Assembly (NCBI GenBank): GCA_040080835.1
Contig: JBEBHP010000007.1
Coordinates: forward strand, 1-64,000
Direction of reading: 5' to 3'
Length of the DNA stretch: 64,000 bases
Origin: SZUA-430 sp040080835
Lineage (GTDB): Bacteria > Pseudomonadota > Alphaproteobacteria > Micropepsales > Micropepsaceae
In this document: in pieces, positions 8,674 to 17,019 of the stretch
How positions within the stretch are numbered: position 1 is the stretch's first letter
How the letters are laid out: the number at the start of each line of letters is the position of its first letter
The notes under the pieces: model-generated
What the model was told of the DNA's origin: nothing
Seen by the model: the letters and a program-made list of their open reading frames with translations, nothing else
Databases searched by the model: none
Translations under genes and position numbers: made by a program

Positions 8674-9256
8674 CCACAACCCAATCCAGGACCTCTGGCA
8701 GTCGCAACCACAGGAGAACTTCTGCATGAGCACGGACGAAATCAGGAAGCGTGCATCAAAACTGCACGCCACGATCTCAGCGCGCAACACACGCGAGTAC
8801 ATCGTCGGTAGCGCGCTGGTGGTGTTCTTTGCGGCGTTCGCATTGATTGCGAAGTCGGACCTGGGACGTCTGGCGCTGCTGCTGAGCGCCGGCGGCGTCG
8901 CCGTGAGCATGTGGCAACTTCATCGTCTCGCGCGAGCGGCCGCAGGCGACGAGATCTATCTTGTGACGCAGTGGTCAGAATTCTATCGCACGCAACTGGC
9001 TCGCCAGCGCGATGCACTCAGGCGCGTCTGGATCTGGTACTTGGGGCCGCTTGTTCCAGGAATGGTCCTTTTCTGGATCGCGAGTGGTCTGAAGGACATC
9101 AATGCCGGAAACACTGTTCAGGGCCTGGCGGTGACGATGGTCGGGTTATTGATCACATTCGGCGTGTTCCTGGCCGTGGGATCAGCAAACAGAAAAGCTG
9201 CAGACAGGCTGCAGGCCGAGATCGCATTGATCGACCGCCTGATTGCTGAAAAGTAA
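8666..9256 (+). CDS. membrane protein coupled to ECF sigma (putative anti-sigma partner)
   Basis: A 196-residue protein with a cytosolic N-terminus of about 45 residues and hydrophobic segments near 49-68, 73-90, 127-150 and 160-178. It has no H-x3-C-x2-C zinc motif of classical ZAS anti-sigma factors. The start is ATG 8666, with AAGGAGG at 8653-8659; it overlaps the sigma factor stop. Position and coupling suggest a membrane regulator of the sigma factor, but the sequence itself does not prove it. Confidence 0.65.
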   Translation: MTDHNPIQDLWQSQPQENFCMSTDEIRKRASKLHATISARNTREYIVGSALVVFFAAFALIAKSDLGRLALLLSAGGVAVSMWQLHRLARAAAGDEIYLVTQWSEFYRTQLARQRDALRRVWIWYLGPLVPGMVLFWIASGLKDINAGNTVQGLAVTMVGLLITFGVFLAVGSANRKAADRLQAEIALIDRLIAEK

Positions 9257-9336
9257 GGACCATCGACGATGAAGCTTTCTCGCAGCTCACTTCTTCTCAT
9301 GCCTTCCGCCACCGAATGCCCGTTTCAGATTCTTTT

Positions 9337-12300
9337 TCATCTGCCTTTGGTCCCAACATATTTCATGGAACCTGCAGCAACAGTACCATTCAGCCGCCAA
9401 CCCTTCACCAGAGAATAGATCGCCGGAATGACGATCAGCGTCAGTACCGTCGAGGACACCATGCCGCCGATCATGGGCACGGCGATGCGTTGCATGATTT
9501 CCGAACCCGCACCGGTGCTCCACAGGATGGGCAGGAGGCCTGCCATGATAGCTGTCACCGTCATGAGCTTAGGCCGCACGCGTTCGACGGCACCTTCCAT
9601 GACAGCGGCGGTGACTTCAGCAGCGCTAATCGCGCGCGCCTCGCTTGCAGCGCGCGCGAGGTGACCTCGATAAGCGCTATCGAGATAGATCAGCATCACC
9701 ACACCCGTTTCTGCGGCAACACCGGCAAGCGCTATGAACCCGACAGCAACGGCGACGCTGAAATTGAAGCCCAGGGCGTACATCAACCACAACCCGCCAA
9801 CGAGCGCGAAGGGCACCGAGAGCATGACAATCAGCGTCTCCGCCAGTCTTCCGAAGTTCAGATAAAGCAACAGGAAGATGATCAACAGCGTGAATGGCAC
9901 CACGACCATCAGCTTTGCCTGCGCGCGCTCCAGATATTCGAACTGTCCGCTCCAAATCGGGTAGACGCCCGCCGGGAACTTGACCTCGCGCGAAACAGCT
10001 GCGCGCGCCTCGGCGACATACCCACCCAGATCCCGGTCACGGACATCGACAAAGACATAAGCCGCAAGCTGCGCATCCTCAGTGCGAATGGTCGATGGTC
10101 CTTGCTCAAGCTTGATGCGTGCCACTTGGTCCAATGGCACTCCGCCGCCGCTCCCTATCGGCACAATGACTTGATGCGCAATCGTTTGCGGATCGCTGCG
10201 GAGCTCGCGCGGATACCGAATGTTGACGCTGTAACGCTCGCGACCCTCGACGGTGGTGGTAATCGTTTCGCCACCCAGCGCCATCGCAATCGTGTCTTGC
10301 ACCTGACCGACGGTTAAGCCGTAACGGGCAAGCTCGCGGCGATCAGGCTCAATTGTCAGGTAGTAACCGCCACCGATACGCTCGGAAAAGGCGCTGGCGG
10401 TTCCCGGGACTTTGCGCAGCACACGCTCGATCTCACGCGCCGCGGCTTCGATGTCGGCAAGCGAGCGGCCGATCACCTTCACACCGACAGGCGTGCGGAT
10501 GCCGGTCGACAGCATGTCGATGCGCGCCTTGATCGGCATCGTCCAGGCGTTGCTCACGCCAGGGAATTGCAAGCTCGCGTCCATCTCGGCGATAAGCTTG
10601 TCGGTCGTCATGCCGGGACGCCACTCCGTCTCGGGCTTCAGATTGACAACGGTCTCAGACATCTCAAGGGGTGCGGGATCCGTCGCCGTCGCGGCACGGC
10701 CTGCCTTGCCGAAGACGGAGGCCACCTCGGGAAACGATTTGATGATCTTGTTTTGTGTTTGCAGAAGTTCCGCCGCCTTTGTCACCGACAAGCCCGGCAA
10801 AGTGGTTGGCATGTAGAACAATGTACCCTCGTTCAATGTCGGCATGAACTCCGAGCCGATCCGCATCAAAGGCCACGCCGACAGCGCCAGAATGGCAACG
10901 GCAATCGCTATCGTGAGCCCGCGCGCGTGGAGCACGGCGCGAATGATTGGCCGATAAAACGCAATCAGGACGCGATTGACCGGATTCTCGCTTTCGCTGC
11001 GAATACGACCGTGAATGACCAAGACCATCAACGCCGGTACAAGTGTGACCGACAACAGCGCCGCCGCGGCCATGGCAAACGTCTTGGTGAAAGCAAGCGG
11101 ATGGAACAAACGCCCCTCCTGCGCCTCCAGCGCAAAGATCGGCAGAAACGACACGGTAATGATGAGCAGACTGAAGAACAGTGACGGTCCGACTTCCACG
11201 GCCGCATCAATGATCGCTTGCGTGCGGCTTTCTCCCGGTTTCATGCGTTCAACATGCTTGTGCGCGTTCTCGATCATGACGATCGCGGCATCCACCATCG
11301 CACCGATGGCGATCGCGATACCGCCAAGGCTCATGATATTGGAGCTGAGACCCAGCACTTTCATGCCTCCAAAGGCAAGCAGCACGCCAACAGGCAGCAT
11401 GACGATGGCAACCAATGCACTGCGCACGTGAAGCAGGAAAACGATGCAGACCAGTGCGACGATGATGCTTTCTTCCGCGAGCGTGCGTTTAAGTGTGGCA
11501 ATGGCGCGGCGGATGAGATCTGAGCGGTCGTAAACCGGCACAATGCGCGTGCCGTCGGGCAGGCTCGACAAAATTCCATCCAGCGCCGCTTTGGCCGCCT
11601 CGATCACATCGATCGTGTTGGCGCCCTGACGCTGAGCAACGATACCAGCCGTCACTTCACCCTCGCCGTTCAACTCGGCAACACCACGCCTTTCGTCGGG
11701 ACCAATCACGACACGTGCCACATCGCCGATCGTGACGGGTACGCCGTTCATCGATTTCAGTGCTATCTGCGCAATATCGTCGATGCCCTTTAAGTAGCCG
11801 CGCCCACGCACCGCATGCTCTGTCTCGCTAAGTTCGACGACACGCCCTCCGACATCGCGATTGCTGCCTGCGATCGCCTTTCGCACATCGTCGAGCGACA
11901 GTCCCAAGGCCAGCAACCGCTTCGGATCGACAACAACGTTATATTGCTTGACGAAGCCGCCGACACTCGACACTTCGGCAACGCCAGAAGCCTTCGCCGC
12001 AGCAAAGCGCACATACCAGTCTTGTAGCGTACGGGTCTCGGCGAGATTAAGGGTTGGATGTTCGATCGCATATTGATAGACCCAACCAACACCGGTGGCG
12101 TCCGGCCCCAGTGCGGGCGTCACGCCAGCGGGCAGACGCTTCGCGGCTGCACTAAGATATTCGAGCACGCGGCTGCGTGCCCAATAGACATCGGTGCCAT
12201 CCTCGAAAATCACATAAACGAAACTGACCCCGAAATAGGAAAAACCGCGCACGGCCCGCGATTTCGGCACACTCAGCATCGCGGTGGTCAATGGATAGGT

Positions 12301-12495
12301 GACCTGATCCTCGACAACCTGCGGCGCCTGGCCGGGAAACTCGGTGTAGACGATGACTTGCGTGTCCGACAGATCAGGGATCGCGTCGACGGGTGTCGTG
12401 AACACGGCATGGATTCCGGCAAAGGTCGCCAATGCCGTACCGATCATTATCAGCAAGATATTGCTCGCCGACCAGCGAATGATTGCAGCGATCAT
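9337..12495 (-). CDS. cusA: CusA-type copper/silver RND efflux pump
   Basis: A 1052-residue inner-membrane proton-driven pump of the heavy-metal-efflux RND family; the length matches CusA/CzcA. TM4 carries the proton-relay Asp in GAMVDAAIVMIENAHK. Two methionine sites match the CusA copper/silver pathway: LFYMPTTLPGLS near residue 570, and MPIKARIDMLSTGIRTPVGVKV, which carries the equivalent of Met623. This favours Cu(I)/Ag(I) over Zn/Co/Cd. The start overlaps the stop of the adaptor gene by ATGA. No outer-membrane channel (cusC) is encoded in this operon, so it must be supplied elsewhere. Confidence 0.9.
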   Translation of the reverse strand: MIAAIIRWSASNILLIMIGTALATFAGIHAVFTTPVDAIPDLSDTQVIVYTEFPGQAPQVVEDQVTYPLTTAMLSVPKSRAVRGFSYFGVSFVYVIFEDGTDVYWARSRVLEYLSAAAKRLPAGVTPALGPDATGVGWVYQYAIEHPTLNLAETRTLQDWYVRFAAAKASGVAEVSSVGGFVKQYNVVVDPKRLLALGLSLDDVRKAIAGSNRDVGGRVVELSETEHAVRGRGYLKGIDDIAQIALKSMNGVPVTIGDVARVVIGPDERRGVAELNGEGEVTAGIVAQRQGANTIDVIEAAKAALDGILSSLPDGTRIVPVYDRSDLIRRAIATLKRTLAEESIIVALVCIVFLLHVRSALVAIVMLPVGVLLAFGGMKVLGLSSNIMSLGGIAIAIGAMVDAAIVMIENAHKHVERMKPGESRTQAIIDAAVEVGPSLFFSLLIITVSFLPIFALEAQEGRLFHPLAFTKTFAMAAAALLSVTLVPALMVLVIHGRIRSESENPVNRVLIAFYRPIIRAVLHARGLTIAIAVAILALSAWPLMRIGSEFMPTLNEGTLFYMPTTLPGLSVTKAAELLQTQNKIIKSFPEVASVFGKAGRAATATDPAPLEMSETVVNLKPETEWRPGMTTDKLIAEMDASLQFPGVSNAWTMPIKARIDMLSTGIRTPVGVKVIGRSLADIEAAAREIERVLRKVPGTASAFSERIGGGYYLTIEPDRRELARYGLTVGQVQDTIAMALGGETITTTVEGRERYSVNIRYPRELRSDPQTIAHQVIVPIGSGGGVPLDQVARIKLEQGPSTIRTEDAQLAAYVFVDVRDRDLGGYVAEARAAVSREVKFPAGVYPIWSGQFEYLERAQAKLMVVVPFTLLIIFLLLYLNFGRLAETLIVMLSVPFALVGGLWLMYALGFNFSVAVAVGFIALAGVAAETGVVMLIYLDSAYRGHLARAASEARAISAAEVTAAVMEGAVERVRPKLMTVTAIMAGLLPILWSTGAGSEIMQRIAVPMIGGMVSSTVLTLIVIPAIYSLVKGWRLNGTVAAGSMKYVGTKGR

Positions 12496-13880
12496 TTTCG
12501 AACCTCTTGGCCAAATCCCTGCAACGCGGCTCGAAGATTGCTTTCTGAATCAATCAGGAAGGTGGCCGAAGTGACAACGATCTCGCCTTCCTTGAGTCCC
12601 TCAGCGATTTCAACCATGCCTTTCGCGCGACGCCCCGCCGTGACGGCGCGGGGTTCAAACAATCCTTCACCGCGCGCCACCAACACGACCTGCCGCGAGC
12701 CGCTTTCGATCAATGCACTATCGGGTACGGTGAGGGCGGAGTCTCCGGGCGGCGCTGCGACCTCCACCGATGCAAACATGCCGGGAAGCAAGAGGCCCTC
12801 CGCGTTGGCAAGTTCAATTCGCACTTTCACCGTGCGCGTCGTCATTGCAACTTCCGGATAAACAAAACTGATCTTGCCTTCGAATATTTTTCCGGGATAC
12901 GCGGCGAGGGAAATGCGTGCGGTCGCACCAGGTTTTGCAACGACGAGTGTGGTTTCCGGCGCTTCGGCTATCACCCAGATCTTTGAAAGGTCAGCCAGGC
13001 GATAAAGCGTCATGCCTGCCTCCGCCTGCATGCCCTGGACGATAGGCTTTTCGATCACCGTGCCGTCTTGCGGCGCCGGCCACGAGATATGACCAGTGGG
13101 ACTTTGTGTTCGAATAAGCCGATCAATTTCTTGTTCTGGTACTTCGTAGAGTCGCAGCCGCTCGCGCGTCGTTCGAATGCTGCGCTCGTTGGTGCGCGCA
13201 AAGACACCGCCGGACTCGTTCGCCATCTCCCGTGAGCGCAGGGCAAGCGCCAAGTCCAGCTCTTCTTTAAGTATAAATGGGCTATTGATCTCGAATAGCG
13301 CTTGCCCCCTACGAACTTTCTCGCCCGTCACCGCGACGTATAGTTTCACAACATTGGCTGGAAATTTCAGCGACACGACGGCAAGCCCACGCTCGTCGGT
13401 CATCACCGTTCCGGTGAGCAAAATTCTCTCGTTCAACACCTGGCGGTTGACCGAAGCAGTGCGTACGCCGAGCCGCTGGACCTTGTCGAGGCTGATCTTT
13501 ACCGTTCCCGGCTGATCGGCTTCGTCGGTGTAAACAGGGATGTAGTCCATCCCCATAGAGTCTTTTTTGGGCACCGGCGAGGTGTCCGACAGTCCCATCG
13601 GATTGCGATAATAGAGAACCGGACGGTCGACCTGTTTCTTCATCTGCGCCGACTCATCTGGTGCGCGCACGGCAATATAGTCTCGCCCCTGCCCATCTTT
13701 TTTGAGCACTGGCGAATAGTCAGGCGCACCGGATGGATCGCGATAATAGAGAATGGGTCCTGTGTTCGCGGCCGTGGTGTCGCTCGGCATTTCGCTTTGG
13801 CCCGACATCGACCACCAGGCCACGCCGCCAATAGCGGCCAGCGCAAGAGCTGCCGCCACCCAGATTATGCTCGCACGCAT
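12492..13880 (-). CDS. cusB: CusB-type periplasmic adaptor with two heavy-metal-binding segments
   Basis: A 462-residue membrane-fusion protein. It has an N-terminal signal anchor (about 5-25) and two tandem YYR-(D/N)-P repeats near residues 44-70 and 88-115. Each repeat ends in K-K-D-x-x-G-x-D-Y-I, the degenerate heavy-metal-binding segment found ahead of CusB domains. The barrel-sandwich and hairpin regions follow, and the C-terminus carries VPDSALIESGSRQVVLV and VVTSATFLIDSESNLRAAL. It bridges CusA to an outer-membrane channel and hands over Cu(I)/Ag(I). It overlaps cusA by 4 bases. The first metal segment lacks the Met found in the second, so it may be weaker or vestigial. Confidence 0.9.
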   Translation of the reverse strand: MRASIIWVAAALALAAIGGVAWWSMSGQSEMPSDTTAANTGPILYYRDPSGAPDYSPVLKKDGQGRDYIAVRAPDESAQMKKQVDRPVLYYRNPMGLSDTSPVPKKDSMGMDYIPVYTDEADQPGTVKISLDKVQRLGVRTASVNRQVLNERILLTGTVMTDERGLAVVSLKFPANVVKLYVAVTGEKVRRGQALFEINSPFILKEELDLALALRSREMANESGGVFARTNERSIRTTRERLRLYEVPEQEIDRLIRTQSPTGHISWPAPQDGTVIEKPIVQGMQAEAGMTLYRLADLSKIWVIAEAPETTLVVAKPGATARISLAAYPGKIFEGKISFVYPEVAMTTRTVKVRIELANAEGLLLPGMFASVEVAAPPGDSALTVPDSALIESGSRQVVLVARGEGLFEPRAVTAGRRAKGMVEIAEGLKEGEIVVTSATFLIDSESNLRAALQGFGQEVRK

Positions 13881-13882
13881 GA

Positions 13883-14290
13883 TCAGCGCACCGTCACGAC
13901 GACCGAGCCGGTGACGGTCTCCGTCTCACCCTGCACTTTGGCGCTGAGTTTCAACGCCCAACGCCCCGCCATGGTTGGCGCGACCATGAATCGATAAACG
14001 CCGGGCGCAGGCGAGCCTTGTGCCGTCACCGGTGCGGCCATGCCACCCATGCTTTCCGGGTCCATGTCGAAACGCGTTTCGAAGATCACGGCGCTTTCGA
14101 CAGGCTTGCCGCTGGGCTGGTGGACGAGGCGTACGTCGACGATGGCTTCGCCATTCATGGGAATTTCACTCTGAACGGCAACAAAGACATAGGGCGATTC
14201 AGGTTTGCCGCATGCCGAGAGGATTGCGAGCGTCAGCAAGCCGCTAAAGACGATCAAGGCCGCACGGCCGATCGCATGAATTGATTTCAT
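13883..14290 (-). CDS. YtkA-like lipoprotein of the copper efflux operon
   Basis: A 135-residue exported protein. The signal ends in a lipobox-like LSAC near residue 27. A beta-sandwich domain follows, with ESAVIFETRFDMDPESMGGM and GRWALKLSAKVQG, as in YtkA/FixH-like domains. Several methionines in the middle could touch copper. ATG 14290 is chosen because AAGGAA sits just upstream and a typical signal peptide begins there. It lies 2 bases before cusB. The role is probably periplasmic metal handling; this rests on context. Confidence 0.7.
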   Translation of the reverse strand: MKSIHAIGRAALIVFSGLLTLAILSACGKPESPYVFVAVQSEIPMNGEAIVDVRLVHQPSGKPVESAVIFETRFDMDPESMGGMAAPVTAQGSPAPGVYRFMVAPTMAGRWALKLSAKVQGETETVTGSVVVTVR

Positions 14291-14357
14291 TTGGACAGTT
14301 CCTTGCGCGAACGAAAACGAACTTCGACGTAAAAACACGCGAAGCAGTTAGGGCGTT

Positions 14358-14714
14358 TCAGGCAAGGACGAACTTCGGAGGCGGCGTGTCGGGCTGGTGT
14401 TGGCGACCTGCAAGCATAGCCCTGGCGGCACGCACGATACGCTGACCTGATGTCTCTTGGTTCTTTCCCGGATCAATCACCGGTATGCTGGCGATCAATC
14501 CATTGCACGCGAGCATGCAACCAAGCGATTTGCCATCCGCGCAGCCGTCACACGGCATATCGCATGGTGAACTGGGAGACATCTCACTGCTGGCGGCCAC
14601 GGGAGCAGATGCAGCATCTGCGTTAAACGCAAGGACGGGACTCAGCGCCAACGCGACGCATGTCAGCGCGCTGAGAAATCTTCCGGCGATGGTTCGCATG
14701 CATCCCATAGGCAT
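14358..14714 (-). CDS. small Cys-rich secreted protein, first gene of the cus operon
   Basis: Up to 118 residues. The signal peptide (RFLSALTCVALALSPVLAFNADA) is followed by a mature region with CDMPCDGCADGKSLGCMLAC, six cysteines in about 20 residues, then a basic, proline-ending tail. Proteins of this sort often head copper-resistance operons, and the Cys cluster is a plausible Cu(I) site; both points are inference. ATG codons at 14714 and 14699 are possible starts. A TATAAT box ends only 5 bases before the first, so the message may be leaderless or begin translation at 14699. Confidence 0.6.
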   Translation of the reverse strand: MPMGCMRTIAGRFLSALTCVALALSPVLAFNADAASAPVAASSEMSPSSPCDMPCDGCADGKSLGCMLACNGLIASIPVIDPGKNQETSGQRIVRAARAMLAGRQHQPDTPPPKFVLA

Positions 14715-14719
14715 ACCCT

Positions 14720-14725
14720 ATTATA
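14720..14725 (-). promoter_or_regulatory. -10 box of the cus operon promoter
   Basis: Reading leftward, a perfect TATAAT is placed 5 bases before ATG 14714. TTAACT lies 20 bases upstream of it; such a long spacer is typical of promoters remodelled by MerR-type metal sensors (CueR). No clear CueR dyad is visible, so the regulator is unknown. Confidence 0.4.
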
Positions 14726-14860
14726 TCGGGTGGAAGTTGGGCGACAGTTAATTTGCGGACTACCGCCAAAATCGCGACTTTGTGAAGCAATTGTGCAATA
14801 CGTAATGTGACCAAGCGGACGTCCGGGAATCGCGAAAACTCGCGTTAGGGAGAGAACAAG

Positions 14861-15436
14861 ATTTTCCAAAAAGCCAAAATCTCGCGACGCCGTCTGGTGG
14901 TATCAGGGGCTGGTATTTCAGCTCTGTCGCTGACCGCCCCGGCGCTTTCCTCATCATTGGTCAAGCCGGAACTGCACGCCAGTCTTGCCGAATGGAGGCT
15001 GCTTCTGGGGACATGGATAGGCGTTGGCGAAGGACAGCCGGGCAAGAGTAAAGTCGAGCGCACTTACGAAGCAACGCTGGAAGGTCGATATATCTTGGCG
15101 CAAAACCAGTCCACCTATGCGCCGCAGGAGAAAAATCCTGAAGGCGAAGTACACAACGACATCGGCTATTACAGCCTCGACAAGGCACGCAAGCGCTTGG
15201 TCTTCAGGCAGTTTCACGTCGAGGGATTCGTCACCCAGTACGTGGCCTCCACCGAACGGTTCGACGGTCGTACGCTCGTGTTAGACTCCGAGTTGATAGA
15301 GAACATCCCGATCGGCTGGCGCGCGCGAGAGACATATCAGTTCAACGGTCCGGATGCGTTCGAAGAAGTCTTTGAACTCGCCGAGCCTGGCAAGGATTTC
15401 GAGGTCTACGCACACAACCGTCTTCGGCGCACCTGA
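14861..15436 (+). CDS. Tat-exported lipocalin-like/DUF1579-type protein with probable ATT start
   Basis: About 191 residues. The N-terminus has a twin-arginine signal, SRRRLVVSG, followed by a hydrophobic run. The mature part begins with LLLGTWIGVGEG and continues as alternating beta strands ending in FEVYAHNRLRR, resembling small beta-barrel proteins of the nitrobindin/DUF1579 kind. The frame is closed by TAG at 14846-14848. The only candidate starts are ATT 14861, ATC 14879, CTG 14894 and GTG 14897. Only ATT 14861 has a ribosome site (AGGGAG, 8 bases upstream) and keeps the Tat motif. GTG 14897 would remove the arginines. It is divergent from the cus operon. Confidence 0.6.
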   Translation: MFQKAKISRRRLVVSGAGISALSLTAPALSSSLVKPELHASLAEWRLLLGTWIGVGEGQPGKSKVERTYEATLEGRYILAQNQSTYAPQEKNPEGEVHNDIGYYSLDKARKRLVFRQFHVEGFVTQYVASTERFDGRTLVLDSELIENIPIGWRARETYQFNGPDAFEEVFELAEPGKDFEVYAHNRLRRT

Positions 15437-15865
15437 ACAAGAACGACGCCTCCGCCTCATCGCTCCCGCCGCCAACTTGATCTTGTCTTCCATCCAGCTT
15501 CGCGCGGCATCTGACGGCCAGGCACGCACTCGCGAGGTGAAGGGATGGCAGCAGGAAATTCACCACGCGCATCATGCGGCGCAGCGTAGCTCGCGAGACA
15601 CCAAGCATTTCGCAAACGGAAGCGACCCGGAACCGATGACCGCATCAGAGGTCGAACTCGAGAGATTTGACAACCCTCGATGCGAGTTTCTTCATTTTCG
15701 CAATTGAAAAAACTGCTCAAACTGCAGGACAGTTGGGAAGTCGCATTTTTTTTCCGCAGGCACAAACAAGCGGACCGACGGCGCGCTGTCGCTTGCCGTA
15801 TGCTTCCCAGCTTCACTTTGAACCCCGACACTCGGGATGTGTTCTGGCAGAAAATAGAGAAAAAT
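15437..15865. other. 429 bases without a clear gene; possible helix-turn-helix remnant
   Basis: No intact gene is evident. On the minus strand a frame open from 15644 down to 15342 begins VASVCEMLGVSRATLRRMMR. This reads like a helix-turn-helix of a transposase or resolvase tail, but it has no convincing start and loses all family character after about 35 residues. It overlaps the 3' end of the Tat protein gene. It may be a decayed fragment next to the tRNA, or chance. Confidence 0.3.
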
Positions 15866-15942
15866 TGGTCGGAGCGACAGGATTTGAACCTGCGACCCCC
15901 AGTCCCCCAGACTGATGCGCTACCAGGCTGCGCTACGCTCCG
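15866..15942 (-). tRNA. tRNA-Pro (anticodon GGG)
   Basis: On the minus strand, CGGAGCG at the 5' end pairs with CGCTCCG before discriminator A and an encoded CCA, giving a 7-bp acceptor stem. The D-loop region (GCGCAGCCTGGTAGCGC), the anticodon arm with GGG between CAGTCTG and ACTGG, and the T-arm with GGTTCAAATCC are all present. Total length is 77 nucleotides. A T-rich stretch follows the 3' end. It lies 115 bases downstream of merR in the same direction. Confidence 0.97.
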
Positions 15943-16057
15943 ACGCTTGAAAGCCAACCTATGCAAAAAGGCAAGGTTGGTTCGGGGCGCGCAATATAGG
16001 CGGGACGCCTCGCCCTATGCAAACGCGATAATCAGGAAAATTCTGCGAAAACGAGTT

Positions 16058-16585
16058 CTATTCCGCAGCAAAAACCTTGCGTTGGCTGAATTGTGGGCGA
16101 CGCCGGAGCATCTCGCGCAGGTTCAGCAGCTCATCCAGAACATTCTCCAGGCGCTCGCGCTGCTCGGATAACAGCGTCTCGCTGGGCTGGTCGGATGTCA
16201 GATTGACCTGCTCAACGGTGGGCATTGAACTGCGCAGCATCGGGCCGGTCTCGGCGACTGTCTCGCCGTCGCGCTTGCCAACCGCTTCCTTCACGCCCAC
16301 GCGCCCGATCTCGGCCACGTGCTTCGCACCTTGTTCACGCAGGACTTTCTGGACGCCTTTGATCGTGAAGCCCTCGCCGTAGAGCAACGCACGAATGCCC
16401 TTGAGCAGGTCGATATCGTCGGGGCGATAATAGCGCCGCCCGCCTGCCCGCTTCAGCGGCTTGATCTGCGTAAACTTGGCCTCCCAGAAACGAAGCACGT
16501 GCTGAGGAACATCAAGGGCCTCCGACACTTCTGAAATCGTGCGGAATGCGTCGGGAGCTTTTTCTATGCGCGGTGCGTCGGTCAT
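16058..16585 (-). CDS. MerR-family transcriptional regulator
   Basis: A 175-residue protein. Residues 12-80 form a MerR winged helix (FRTISEVSEALDVPQHVLRFWE, then GGRRYYRPDDIDLLKGIRALL). A predicted coiled coil near the C-terminus (ERLENVLDELLNLREMLRRR) would dimerise. There are no metal-binding cysteines. This MerR directly after ihfA is a common alphaproteobacterial arrangement. The start overlaps the ihfA stop by 4 bases, so they are co-translated. Targets are unknown. Confidence 0.88.
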   Translation of the reverse strand: MTDAPRIEKAPDAFRTISEVSEALDVPQHVLRFWEAKFTQIKPLKRAGGRRYYRPDDIDLLKGIRALLYGEGFTIKGVQKVLREQGAKHVAEIGRVGVKEAVGKRDGETVAETGPMLRSSMPTVEQVNLTSDQPSETLLSEQRERLENVLDELLNLREMLRRRPQFSQRKVFAAE

Positions 16586-16914
16586 TTCGTGTCGCCAGTT
16601 TTTTGCGCACCCTCGCGGGTGGCCATTCCTTCATTGATCATCGACTTCAGGACGTGGCTCGCGCGAAACACGAGCACACGCCGAGGACTGATCGGAACTT
16701 CTTCACCAGTCTTTGGGTTCCGCCCGATTCGTCCACCCTTCGAGCGTACGGCAAAAGTTCCGAAAGACGAGAGCTTGACGACCTCACCCCTGATCAAACG
16801 TGCGGAAACTTCTTCGAGAACGCGGTCAACCAGTTCAGCCGACTCGTTGCGCGACAGACCAACCTGCGCATACACCGCTTCAGCCAGGTGCTGTCGCGTC
16901 AGGGTCTCGCTCAT
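16582..16914 (-). CDS. ihfA: integration host factor subunit alpha
   Basis: A 110-residue DNA-bending protein of the HU/IHF family. The N-terminal helical body (LTRQHLAEAVYAQVGLSRNES) and the DNA-binding arm GRNPKTGEEVPISPRRVL, with the arm-tip proline, identify IHF-alpha. It pairs with IHF-beta to bend DNA in replication, recombination and transcription. The C-terminus is about 10 residues longer than in E. coli. It sits between fabH and merR. Confidence 0.95.
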   Translation of the reverse strand: MSETLTRQHLAEAVYAQVGLSRNESAELVDRVLEEVSARLIRGEVVKLSSFGTFAVRSKGGRIGRNPKTGEEVPISPRRVLVFRASHVLKSMINEGMATREGAQKTGDTK

Positions 16915-17019
16915 GGTGCCTCCGCTTCAGGCCGGGCCATTTTCTTGCGGGCGCGACTCAGTTGTCCACGGTAGGGCGGAGGAGAAATGCCGTCAATATC
17001 AGAGGGATAGCGGCAAGAC

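Noticed and set aside
9316..10317. Long open frame on the plus strand opposite cusA
   Set aside because: It lies wholly inside the pump gene on the other strand, has His/Gln-rich composition with no family resemblance and lacks a ribosome site.
15457..15966. Minus-strand open frame of about 170 codons
   Set aside because: It is read straight through the tRNA-Pro gene; part of its translation is the typical spurious product of a tRNA.
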